The notes under the pieces were generated by a model, which worked only from the letters and a program-made list of their open reading frames with translations, was not told the origin of the DNA and did not search any database. This document shows positions 1 through 5,665 of a stretch of DNA of 6,137 bases, piece by piece; position 1 is the stretch's first letter, and every line of letters begins with the position of its first letter. The position numbers and the translations under genes were made by a program. The stretch comes from an archaeon (GTDB lineage Archaea > Nanobdellota > Nanobdellia > Pacearchaeales > GW2011-AR1). The stretch covers positions 1-6,137 of the forward strand of contig DAIEOU010000032.1 of NCBI GenBank assembly GCA_027348755.1, read 5' to 3'.

Positions 1-55
1 TCAAACCATAACCACGATAACCCTTTACAGTTGCTATTGGTTGCCTGAGTGCCAT
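1..55 (-). CDS. Possible N-terminus of a gene cut by the left window edge
   Basis: Reading leftward from an ATG at 55-53, the frame stays open to the window edge and encodes MALRQPIATVKGYRGYGL (18 residues). An in-frame TAA lies upstream at 88-86, so the start must lie between 85 and 53; TTG at 61 is the only other likely start. A weak TATA-like run (TTTTTAA on the minus strand, about 84-78) is centred about 26 nt upstream of the ATG, the same geometry as the better-supported promoters here. It would lie 43 nt downstream of the PC4-like gene on the same strand. Eighteen residues are too few to name a family, and the plus-strand frame over the same stretch is also open, so this call is tentative. 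Confidence 0.35.
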   Translation of the reverse strand, partial: MALRQPIATVKGYRGYGL

Positions 56-98
56 GAACAATCTTCCATTCAGAGAGTTAAAAACTTATTGTTAGACG

Positions 99-410
99 TT
101 AGAATTCTTGCTCATCAATTGAGTCTATCCTCTCTTTCTCAACAGGCTTCCTTGCAAAACCAGAAGATGAAGCTGCCTGAGAAGGCTCTGGCTGCCCTTC
201 AAGATCTTTTTCATCTATTGAGTTTATTGCAGCCTTGAATATCTTGAACTTATCTGCAGGAATACGCGTTCCAGCCTTTGTAAATCCGCTGTATCTCTCT
301 CCTTTTACAAATTCCCTTATTGTAACTCCTCTCTTTCCTCCAAAGTCATCTATTCTTATAACTATATCAGTGTCAGAATTCTTTGCTATCCTGTCTATGT
401 CCTTTTCCAT
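99..410 (-). CDS. PC4/p15-type single-stranded DNA-binding protein
   Basis: This 103-residue protein has a core at about residues 14-66 that fits the transcriptional coactivator PC4 C-terminal domain: beta strands (DIVIRIDDFGG), the V-T-I-R-E-F segment, the K-x-G-T-R-I turn and then a helix (PADKFKIFKAAINSI). Members of this family are small homodimers that bind single-stranded or melted DNA, with roles in transcription, repair or replication; which role applies here cannot be told. Residues 67-103 form a low-complexity tail rich in S, E, D, P and A, with acidic residues clustered at its end. The ATG at 410-408 is chosen because a TATA box is centred 26.5 nt upstream, implying a leaderless mRNA, and no better in-frame start lies upstream. 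It is divergent from dus. Confidence 0.75.
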   Translation of the reverse strand: MEKDIDRIAKNSDTDIVIRIDDFGGKRGVTIREFVKGERYSGFTKAGTRIPADKFKIFKAAINSIDEKDLEGQPEPSQAASSSGFARKPVEKERIDSIDEQEF

Positions 411-429
411 TCTTCCTATGATATTGAAG

Positions 430-443
430 CATATTTAAATATG
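430..443. promoter_or_regulatory. Symmetric bidirectional TATA box for the PC4-like gene and dus
   Basis: CATATTTAAATATG is a perfect 14-bp palindrome centred at 436.5. The centre lies 26.5 nt from the A of the PC4 ATG (410, minus strand) and 26.5 nt from the A of a dus ATG (463, plus strand). Archaeal TATA boxes typically sit about 26 nt upstream of transcription starts, so one box could launch leaderless transcripts in both directions. No separate TATA box is visible for either gene in the 52 nt between the two starts. Confidence 0.7.
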
Positions 444-462
444 TATGGACAAAAATACAACA

Positions 463-1413
463 ATGGATAACAAAAATCTAAAGATAGGCAATATAACTCT
501 GAAGAACCGGCTCCTTCTCGCCCCCATGGTAGATGTCACAGATTCAGCATATAGAGAGCTCTGTAGAGACTCTGGAGCTGCAATGGCATATACTGAGATG
601 ATAGTAGTTGACTCCATAATAAATGAAAACGAGCATACAAAAAAGCTCATGAAAATTGATAAGAGCGATAAGCCCTCTGGAATTCAGATAACTGGAGACA
701 ACATAGAGAGTTTCAGGAAAGCTATACCCTATCTAAAGAGGTATGATATAGTTGACATTAACTGTGGCTGCCCATCATCAAGAATAAAGGAATGCAAAGC
801 AGGATCATATCTTCTTAAAGACCCTGAAAAAATAGCAAGCATAATAAAGCTCCTTAAATCTGCAGGCCTCATAGTAACTGCAAAGATAAGACTTGGTTTT
901 GATAAGGATGAATCTATTAGAATTGCTAAGACAATAGAAAATGCTGGAGCTGACGCAATAACTGTGCATGCAAGGCTCGCAAATCAAGGAAATGACGTTC
1001 CTGCGGACTGGAAAAAAATAGAAGCAATAAAGAAATCAGTAAAAATACCCGTAATAGGCAATGGAGATGTATTCAATGCGGAAGATGCAAAGAATATGTT
1101 AGATATTTGCGACGGATGTATGATAGCTCGGGGAGCAATAGGCAATCCACTCATATTCAGACAAGCTTTAGAATATATAGAAAAGGGAAAAAAGACAGAT
1201 ATAAGTCTGAAAGAAAATCTCTCTTGCTTCAAGAAATACATTGAACTATCTAAAAACAAAGACGTCATAGATATACCTAGAATAAAATACATCGGTTCTA
1301 AATTCATAAAAGGTGCAAGAGGCGCAGCTGAATTGAGAAACAAAATAATGCATCTCTCAAAATATGATGAAATATTGCTTTTTGTAGAAGAGCTTATAAA
1401 AAAGTGTGATTAA
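463..1413 (+). CDS. dus: tRNA-dihydrouridine synthase (Dus family)
   Basis: The enzyme reduces uridine to dihydrouridine in tRNA using FMN and NADPH, in the cytoplasm. Numbering from the longer frame (ATG 445), visible family motifs are LLLAPMVDVTD (23-33, FMN site), YTEM (49-52), QITG (81-84), DINCGCPSSR (104-113) with the expected catalytic cysteine C109, AKIRLG (146-151), TVHAR (173-177), GNGDVF (205-210) and MIARGAIGNP (226-235, FMN phosphate site). The C-terminal helical domain is present, so the protein looks complete and functional. I prefer ATG 463 (316 residues) over ATG 445 (322 residues), because the TATA box centre is only 8.5 nt from 445 but 26.5 nt from 463, and family N-termini usually begin close to the L-K-I-G-N-I-T-L strand. 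It converges on the DUF1846 gene with 8 bp between stop codons. Which tRNA position it modifies is not readable from the sequence. Confidence 0.95.
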   Translation: MDNKNLKIGNITLKNRLLLAPMVDVTDSAYRELCRDSGAAMAYTEMIVVDSIINENEHTKKLMKIDKSDKPSGIQITGDNIESFRKAIPYLKRYDIVDINCGCPSSRIKECKAGSYLLKDPEKIASIIKLLKSAGLIVTAKIRLGFDKDESIRIAKTIENAGADAITVHARLANQGNDVPADWKKIEAIKKSVKIPVIGNGDVFNAEDAKNMLDICDGCMIARGAIGNPLIFRQALEYIEKGKKTDISLKENLSCFKKYIELSKNKDVIDIPRIKYIGSKFIKGARGAAELRNKIMHLSKYDEILLFVEELIKKCD

Positions 1414-1421
1414 ATAACAGC

Positions 1422-2441
1422 CTACAAGAATATCTTTGCCTTCTTCATTATTTGTTTCATTCTCCGTAAAGTCTCAGCAGATTCTCTTCCTTTTTTGAAT
1501 TCTTTTGAATAAAATTCATTTCTCCTTACTATCTCGGCATTTGCTGCATTTCTACATTCAGAATCATCAGTTATTGCGCTCTTCTCAAGGTTTATTCCCA
1601 TATCTGTTGGAGACTTATATCCAAAGGGGAATTTTTCCTTCGTAATTATACGCGCAATATCCCTAAGTATAGAAAAGTTCTTCACATCTCTGTTGTAATT
1701 GACTGCTTTTTTATTATACGCTGCAAAATGATATGGATCATATACAAGAAAGTCCCCAAGGTCGGCAGTAGCAGCTTCATAAGCTATGTTTACAGGATGA
1801 CTTATTGGAAGATTATAAACTGGAAATGACTCTACCTTAGCGTAACCAGCATTTACTCCAGATTTAAGATCATGATAAACCTGACTCATCGCCGTAGCCA
1901 TTTTCCCTGAGCCTCCTGCAGCTCCAGTTACAACAACTATCTTTGAATTTACGTTTATGTAGTCATATTTTTTATATCCATTTACAGCATATCTTGGACC
2001 CTTTAGATAATCCTTTATCTCTGGGAGAATATAAACTGAATATCCTAGCTTCCTTAATTGAATAGAGAATTTCATGGCTGCAGACTGGCCACTAAACATT
2101 GTTATTACAACTGCCGAGACATTTATTCCATGTTTCTTAAAGCTCTTTAAATCTCTAAGAGTCTGCTCAGTATAGCTAAGCCTAAAATCTCCTAGTCTTT
2201 TTCTACTTTCTATATCTCTTGAGCTCACACAGTATATTACTTCAATATCTTTTATTCTCTCTATAATTTCAAGTTTGGCCTCTGGCCTATATCCTGGAAG
2301 AACCCGAGAAGCGTGCCCATCATAACAAAGATGTCCTCCAAACTCTAGATAGATTCTATCAAACTTAGAAGCTCTCTTCGATATCTCTCTACTCTCAAGT
2401 CTTACGAATTTATCGCTATCAAAGCCTTTTTTCACCTGCAT
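1422..2441 (-). CDS. DUF1846 / UPF0371 family protein, short form
   Basis: At 339 residues the protein follows the DUF1846 (UPF0371) pattern from its first residues: KKGFDSDKF, IYLEFGGHL (30-38), DGHASRVLPGY (41-51), VVITMFSGQ (111-119), VVVTGAAGGSGKMAT (169-183), HDLKSGVNAGYAKVESFPVYN (190-210, split here into HDLKSGVNAGYAK and VESFPVYN), LPISHPVNIAYEAATADL (211-228), AVNYNRD (246-252) and YKSPTDMGIN (275-284). The glycine-rich GAAGGSGK stretch resembles a nucleotide phosphate-binding loop. The biochemical function of the family is not established as far as I know. Bacterial members are about 490-510 residues; this one ends just after the helix following SPTDMG, so roughly 150 C-terminal residues are missing. 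The downstream DNA is occupied by dus on the other strand, so this is not a simple frameshift within the window. Start ATG 2441 has a TATA box centred 25.5 nt upstream. Confidence 0.88.
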   Translation of the reverse strand: MQVKKGFDSDKFVRLESREISKRASKFDRIYLEFGGHLCYDGHASRVLPGYRPEAKLEIIERIKDIEVIYCVSSRDIESRKRLGDFRLSYTEQTLRDLKSFKKHGINVSAVVITMFSGQSAAMKFSIQLRKLGYSVYILPEIKDYLKGPRYAVNGYKKYDYINVNSKIVVVTGAAGGSGKMATAMSQVYHDLKSGVNAGYAKVESFPVYNLPISHPVNIAYEAATADLGDFLVYDPYHFAAYNKKAVNYNRDVKNFSILRDIARIITKEKFPFGYKSPTDMGINLEKSAITDDSECRNAANAEIVRRNEFYSKEFKKGRESAETLRRMKQIMKKAKIFL

Positions 2442-2462
2442 GCCTTATAAAAACCTCAAAGG

Positions 2463-2470
2463 TATATAAA
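2463..2470 (-). promoter_or_regulatory. TATA box of the DUF1846 gene
   Basis: On the minus strand the site reads TTTATATA, centred 25.5 nt upstream of the A of the DUF1846 ATG (2441). This is the spacing expected for an archaeal promoter that makes a leaderless mRNA, and it supports that start codon. Confidence 0.6.
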
Positions 2471-2485
2471 CTTCTAGTGCTAAGG

Positions 2486-2493
2486 TTTATAAT
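2486..2493 (+). promoter_or_regulatory. TATA box of the 424-residue unknown gene
   Basis: TTTATAAT is centred 25.5 nt upstream of the A of ATG 2515, again fitting a leaderless transcript. It is separate from the TATA box of the divergent DUF1846 gene; the two boxes are about 23 bp apart, centre to centre, and point outward. Confidence 0.6.
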
Positions 2494-2514
2494 CCCCCTA
2501 TTCGGGGCTTAAAA

Positions 2515-3789
2515 ATGACTAAAGGAAACAATTACAAAAGTTACCTTGAAGAAGCAAAAAGAATACACTCTGACAGTCTCGCCTCCCTGAATGATTCTAT
2601 GAAGCTAAAGATAGAAAGATTTTATACTGCGTTGTCAGGAGAATATGAATACACTGACAGCCATACAGGTAAAAACGTTAAGGCTAGAACTTACAAAAAA
2701 AGAATTGATCTTGCAAATTCAGAGCTTGAAGACATAACTCGCACACTAAACATTCAAAGAAGATATGGAAAGATATCTGAGGATTCAGCTGCAGAAATAA
2801 ACGAGTATATTCATAAAATATACAATATATCCATTAAAAACAACTCTTACTTAAAGGGAAAGAGAATACTGAAGAATATCGGAGCAAGAAACATAAGGAG
2901 CGGACTCTCAGAGCTTGAAGATAGAATAATTGAAGGCCCAGACATTTCAACAAGAGCTGAAACCAGATGCACTATAGATTTTAAGAGTCAAAATGAAAAC
3001 ACTGAAAGAAACCTCCCGAAGAGATACGCATATTGGGAGTATGCAGATCCTAAAGATGCTAAACTTCCTGATGGAGCACATACAGTATGGCCAAATCCTC
3101 CAGAATATTACAAAAATGTAGACTCTCGAAATAGAATAAAACATGGAATAAGAAAGGCATTCAAAGGCCTTAGACTCGCATTCGGAATGGGAACATTGTT
3201 TGCAGGACTTTTTATCTCATCAGACAATACATCAAATATTCAAACAGAAACACACCCTATGCTGTCTTATATTGCAAAGCCTTCTGAATATAATTATCGT
3301 ACACCTGCAAAAAATAAAGAAGAACCTAAAGAATATCACAGTATTTTTTCTTTAAATACGAAGCATTCCATTAAAGTTCCAACAAAGCAGATTAATGCAA
3401 AAACATACTCATATACCCCAAAAGTATTCAGACTTTCAGACCAGCCAAAAGAGAGCGAATATGTTGATGGAAAGACATCTTCGAATGTGATAATGGAAGC
3501 TGAAGCAAGAGTTAGAGCTGCAAAGGCAATGCTTGAAAATGAAGCCAGAAGCCCTAAGAAAGAAGTTAAGAAAGAAGTTAAGAGAAGAGCTGACATAAGG
3601 GAAACAGAATTAAACGGTGTAGAGTATGACTGGAAAAAGAAGATACTTGAAGGGTGGGAAAAGAAAGTCGCAAGCTATGATGAAAAATGGGGAATAGCAA
3701 AAGAAATAATATATTATACTGATAGAAAGGAAGTTATAAGATACAGACAAGATGAAAGCAAGGGAAACCTTGTAGCTTCTCTTGATTGA
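2515..3789 (+). CDS. Unknown protein with one possible membrane segment and charged helical C-terminus
   Basis: I do not recognise a family for this 424-residue protein. Residues 1-140 are mostly charged and predicted helical by eye, with acidic/basic alternation. Residues about 170-200 are rich in W, Y and P (YAYWEYADPK, VWPNPPEYY). A single hydrophobic stretch at about 217-235 (KGLRLAFGMGTLFAGLFIS) follows a basic segment (RIKHGIRKAFKGLR), which under the positive-inside rule would put the N-terminus in the cytoplasm and about 190 residues outside. Residues 240-320 are polar, with many T, S, Y and P, and look disordered. Residues 323-410 are a charged helix with coiled-coil character, including the repeat KKEVKKEVK (348-356). 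There is no N-terminal signal peptide. Codon use and purine-rich coding strand match its neighbours, and the dedicated TATA box supports a real gene. Its stop touches the stop of the YdeI-like gene. Confidence 0.85.
   Translation: MTKGNNYKSYLEEAKRIHSDSLASLNDSMKLKIERFYTALSGEYEYTDSHTGKNVKARTYKKRIDLANSELEDITRTLNIQRRYGKISEDSAAEINEYIHKIYNISIKNNSYLKGKRILKNIGARNIRSGLSELEDRIIEGPDISTRAETRCTIDFKSQNENTERNLPKRYAYWEYADPKDAKLPDGAHTVWPNPPEYYKNVDSRNRIKHGIRKAFKGLRLAFGMGTLFAGLFISSDNTSNIQTETHPMLSYIAKPSEYNYRTPAKNKEEPKEYHSIFSLNTKHSIKVPTKQINAKTYSYTPKVFRLSDQPKESEYVDGKTSSNVIMEAEARVRAAKAMLENEARSPKKEVKKEVKRRADIRETELNGVEYDWKKKILEGWEKKVASYDEKWGIAKEIIYYTDRKEVIRYRQDESKGNLVASLD
3556..3582 (+). repeat. 12-nt tandem repeat inside the unknown gene
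   Basis: The unit AAGAAAGAAGTT occurs at 3556-3567 and 3568-3579, followed by a partial third copy (AAG). It is in frame and encodes KKEV-KKEV-K at residues 348-356. The two full units are identical, which suggests a recent slippage expansion of a lysine/glutamate helix. Confidence 0.8.
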
Positions 3790-4344
3790 TTACCATCTTC
3801 TTTTATTTTGTATTGCCCTCTCAACTATAACTTCTATTCTTCTTTTCCGAGTGTCTGGAAGTTTTGCTCTTGAAAGCCAACGAAGTAGAGTCTGTTTGTA
3901 AGAATTGGAGAAAGACATGAATCTTTCGTACGCTCCTTTTTTCTCTAGTACTGAACGCAACTCTTTAGGCATTTCAGCAATCTTTGGTTCCCCTTCATTA
4001 TAAGCTCCTTTTCTCACTCCCTCGAGATACATCTTAAGTCCATGCTTAGACATCTTACCTTCTGCAATCATTTTCTTCCCATAACTCAGTGTGTTCGTAC
4101 TCCATTTGCTCTTGTCATTTCTAGGTCTAAAGTTTATTGCATATTTCTCAGAATCTATTCTTTTTATTGTAGTGTCAATCCATCCCCAGCATATAGCCTC
4201 ATGCATAAGCTCCAAATGACTTGGGCTCTCCTTCCCAGTGTGCTTCTTATATCTTATAACTGCTATGTGCTTATATTGCAAATGATTTTTTCTTAGCCAG
4301 CGCCTCCACTCGGCCCTTGATTTTGGATAAAATTCAGATTCCAT
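3790..4344 (-). CDS. YdeI/OmpD-associated-like family protein
   Basis: The 184-residue protein matches the YdeI/OmpD-associated family over its length. Visible landmarks are AEWRRWLRKNH near the N-terminus, HEAICWGWIDTTIKRID (48-64), YAINFRPRNDKSKWS (68-82), a lysine-rich segment with MIAEGKMSKHGL (92-103), MPKELRSVLEKKG (125-137) and the C-terminal YKQTLLRWLSRAKLPDTRKR (149-168), which corresponds to the family's S-Y-R-R-x-x-x-x-W-I-x-x-A-K-x-P-E-T-R-x-x-R signature. Members are widespread in bacteria and present in some archaea. They were named for links to bacteriocin or peptide protection in enterics, and the molecular activity is not settled. Start ATG 4344 is supported by a TATA box centred 25.5 nt upstream. 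The stop codon directly abuts that of the preceding gene, with no intergenic base. It is divergent from the thioredoxin operon. Confidence 0.85.
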   Translation of the reverse strand: MESEFYPKSRAEWRRWLRKNHLQYKHIAVIRYKKHTGKESPSHLELMHEAICWGWIDTTIKRIDSEKYAINFRPRNDKSKWSTNTLSYGKKMIAEGKMSKHGLKMYLEGVRKGAYNEGEPKIAEMPKELRSVLEKKGAYERFMSFSNSYKQTLLRWLSRAKLPDTRKRRIEVIVERAIQNKRRW

Positions 4345-4365
4345 TTATGCTTAAGAAGAAATAGA

Positions 4366-4373
4366 CTTATAAT
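4366..4373 (-). promoter_or_regulatory. TATA box of the YdeI-like gene
   Basis: On the minus strand the site reads ATTATAAG, centred 25.5 nt from the A of ATG 4344, consistent with a leaderless transcript. Confidence 0.55.
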
Positions 4374-4425
4374 TCTTGCCAAAGAACTGCAATAAATATT
4401 CGGCATATAGCAGTACTCCGCTGCA

Positions 4426-4433
4426 TTTATAAA
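4426..4433 (+). promoter_or_regulatory. TATA box of the thioredoxin operon
   Basis: TTTATAAA is centred 31.5 nt upstream of the thioredoxin ATG (4461), so transcription would start near 4455-4456 and leave a leader of about 5 nt. The octamer is palindromic, so weak leftward firing is conceivable. This is the one strong TATA box here that does not sit about 26 nt from an ATG. Confidence 0.6.
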
Positions 4434-4445
4434 CGACTGATATTT

Positions 4446-4455
4446 TACTGCAGTA
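4446..4455. promoter_or_regulatory. Candidate operator: perfect palindrome at the thioredoxin operon start site
   Basis: TACTGCAGTA is a perfect 10-bp palindrome lying between the TATA box and the predicted transcription start (about 4456). A further GCAGTAC copy lies at 4410-4416, upstream of the TATA box, matching GCAGTAC at 4450-4456, so the two direct copies bracket the TATA box 40 bp apart. A dimeric winged-helix protein, such as the one encoded in this operon, could bind here and block transcription. The regulatory role is inference from position and symmetry only. Confidence 0.35.
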
Positions 4456-4460
4456 CCAAA

Positions 4461-4793
4461 ATGGCATACAAATATCTTACACTAAGCAACTTCGATGAAG
4501 AAGTCAAGAAATCAAACACACCTGTAATAATAGACTTCTACGCAGACTGGTGCGGACCATGTAGAATGATGGCACCTGTTTTTGAAGAGCTTAGCGGTGA
4601 ATATGAAGGAAAGCTTAAATTCATGAAACTTGATACTGAACAAGAAACAGAACTTGCCCAGAACTTCAACGTAATGAGCATACCTACATTACTTATAATG
4701 CACAAAGGCAAAGAAGCCAATAGGATAGTTGGATTCGGACCTAAAGCTGCTATAAAACAGCGCATAGATGATATTCTTAAAAATATAAAATGA
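4461..4793 (+). CDS. trxA: Thioredoxin
   Basis: The 110-residue, single-domain protein has the classic thioredoxin layout: the buried aspartate in IIDFYADW (D25), the redox site WCGPC (C31 and C34), the lysine-rich centre KLKFMKLDTE, the cis-proline loop SIPT (P75) and the GFGPK turn before the last helix. It reduces protein disulfides in the cytoplasm; the reductase partner is not encoded in this window. Length and start match the family, and there is no signal peptide. It is the first gene of a three-gene operon: its TGA overlaps the ATG of the winged-helix gene in ATGA, and a CxxC membrane protein follows. The promoter carries a palindrome that may be an operator. Confidence 0.95.
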   Translation: MAYKYLTLSNFDEEVKKSNTPVIIDFYADWCGPCRMMAPVFEELSGEYEGKLKFMKLDTEQETELAQNFNVMSIPTLLIMHKGKEANRIVGFGPKAAIKQRIDDILKNIK

Positions 4794-5134
4794 TTGATTT
4801 CGCCTGCAAAAAGTTTGATATAAATGAAGTTATACGCTGTGGTCTAGGTTTAAGCAAAACTGAATTCAATATACTCAAGGTTTTCATGTCAAAGAAAACG
4901 GATATAAGCACATCAGATATAAGTAGCTCCCTTAAACTTGACATGTCTACAGCACAAAGAGCTGTTAAGAAGCTTCATTCCTTAGGAATACTACAAAGGA
5001 GTCAGATAAACCTCTCTCCGGGCGGTTACGCTTATACATATAGAATGAAAAGTAGAAATGATGTAAAAACTCGCGTTCTAGAACTTATAAATAACTGGAA
5101 TAAAAAAGTAGAATCAGAGATAGACAAATGGTGA
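4790..5134 (+). CDS. Winged helix-turn-helix transcriptional regulator
   Basis: The 114-residue protein has a winged-helix DNA-binding domain at about residues 20-87: GLSKTEFNILKVFMS (first helix), TSDISSSLKLDMSTAQRAVKKLHSLGIL (turn and recognition helix region, 41-68) and the wing QINLSPGGYAYTYRM (72-86). A C-terminal helix (89-114, DVKTRVLELINNW onward) is suited to dimerisation. It resembles archaeal TrmB/MarR-like regulators; I cannot name the exact subfamily. It overlaps thioredoxin by 4 nt (ATGA) with no Shine-Dalgarno visible upstream, so translation is probably coupled. C6 and C17 in the N-terminal segment are possible thiol sensors, but nothing proves it. Its place in the operon suggests that it regulates the operon, possibly through the palindrome at 4446-4455. 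Confidence 0.85.
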   Translation: MIDFACKKFDINEVIRCGLGLSKTEFNILKVFMSKKTDISTSDISSSLKLDMSTAQRAVKKLHSLGILQRSQINLSPGGYAYTYRMKSRNDVKTRVLELINNWNKKVESEIDKW

Positions 5135-5135
5135 T
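5130..5135 (+). promoter_or_regulatory. Shine-Dalgarno site deciding the GTG start of the membrane protein
   Basis: GGTGAT overlaps the TGA stop of the winged-helix gene and lies 5 nt before the GTG at 5141. It matches the archaeal anti-Shine-Dalgarno sequence (16S 3' end, ATCACC). It is the clearest ribosome-binding site in the window, as expected for an internal operon gene among otherwise leaderless genes, and it supports GTG as the start. Confidence 0.6.
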
Positions 5136-5140
5136 TCTCT

Positions 5141-5665
5141 GTGGAACATAAAATAAAATATTCTCATTATGAAATACTGAAAGAGGTATTATCAACGAGA
5201 AGATATATTCTTACTGCTTTATTTTCGGGAACTATTTTTTATATTCTTACTGCTTTGTTTTTTCAAGCAAGATACCTCAGCATAAATCGCCCTGGTTCTT
5301 TAGTAGTTGCAGCATTTTTCACTTTTTACCATTTTGCCCCAACTTCAGAATTTTTTTCTACAATAACTCTTTCTATTCTTACGAGCCTACTTATCTCATT
5401 ATTATATTATAGATTCGAGCATATAGGCTTTAAAGGCAAGAAAGTGGGATTTGTCGCATCTATAGGCGTCTTTTTGGGAATGGCTGCTCCAGGATGCACT
5501 TCATGCGGGATAGGCATCGCCGCAGCCATGGGTTTAGGATCAAGCATAGCTGCTCTACCTCTCAAAGGTCTTGAGATTTCCATACTATCTGCAGCTCTTA
5601 TATTATTCTCAATGCATAAAGTCATAAGAAGCATAAATGCCTCGTGTGCAATTCCTATTTCTTAG
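5141..5665 (+). CDS. Polytopic membrane protein with P-G-C-T-S-C-G redox-like motif
   Basis: The 174-residue protein starts with GTG, preceded by GGTGAT. By eye there are about five to six hydrophobic segments: 22-42, 52-66, 72-90, 102-116, 122-140 and 144-160. A cysteine pair sits in AAPGCTSCGIG (115-125, C119 and C122), at the junction of two membrane segments; a third cysteine, C169, is near the C-terminus. Membrane proteins with P-G-C-x-x-C-G occur in archaea, but I know of no assigned function. A CxxC embedded in the membrane next to a thioredoxin gene suggests thiol-disulfide transfer across the membrane, by analogy with CcdA/DsbD, although the sequence is not obviously homologous to those. 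Metal binding is an alternative. It is the last gene of the operon, 6 nt after the regulator. A duplicated YILTALF occurs in the first segment. Confidence 0.85.
   Translation: MEHKIKYSHYEILKEVLSTRRYILTALFSGTIFYILTALFFQARYLSINRPGSLVVAAFFTFYHFAPTSEFFSTITLSILTSLLISLLYYRFEHIGFKGKKVGFVASIGVFLGMAAPGCTSCGIGIAAAMGLGSSIAALPLKGLEISILSAALILFSMHKVIRSINASCAIPIS
5204..5256 (+). repeat. 17-bp direct repeat within the membrane protein gene
   Basis: TATATTCTTACTGCTTT occurs identically at 5204-5220 and 5240-5256, exactly 36 bp (12 codons) apart, and similarity continues for a few bases beyond. Both copies are in the coding frame and give YILTALF twice in the first hydrophobic segment. Confidence 0.85.

Noticed and set aside
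77..87. T-run on the minus strand (GTTTTTAAC) after the PC4-like gene as a terminator
   Set aside because: It is only five T residues, and its position fits equally well as a TATA box for the possible gene at 1-55, so no terminator is called.
41..438. Two plus-strand open frames (41-238 and 235-438)
   Set aside because: They lie opposite the PC4-like gene, whose protein shows a recognisable domain and promoter; the plus-strand translations are low-complexity L/S/F-rich.
445..462. Upstream ATG giving six extra residues (MDKNTT) to Dus
   Set aside because: The TATA box is only 8.5 nt away, too close for a transcript to include this codon; the downstream ATG 463 fits the promoter geometry and the family N-terminus.
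984..1343. 119-codon open frame on the minus strand
   Set aside because: It is antisense to the well-supported dus gene, with a translation rich in F, S, L and I typical of a shadow frame.
4042..4296. 84-codon plus-strand open frame
   Set aside because: It is antisense to the YdeI-like gene, which matches its family along its length.
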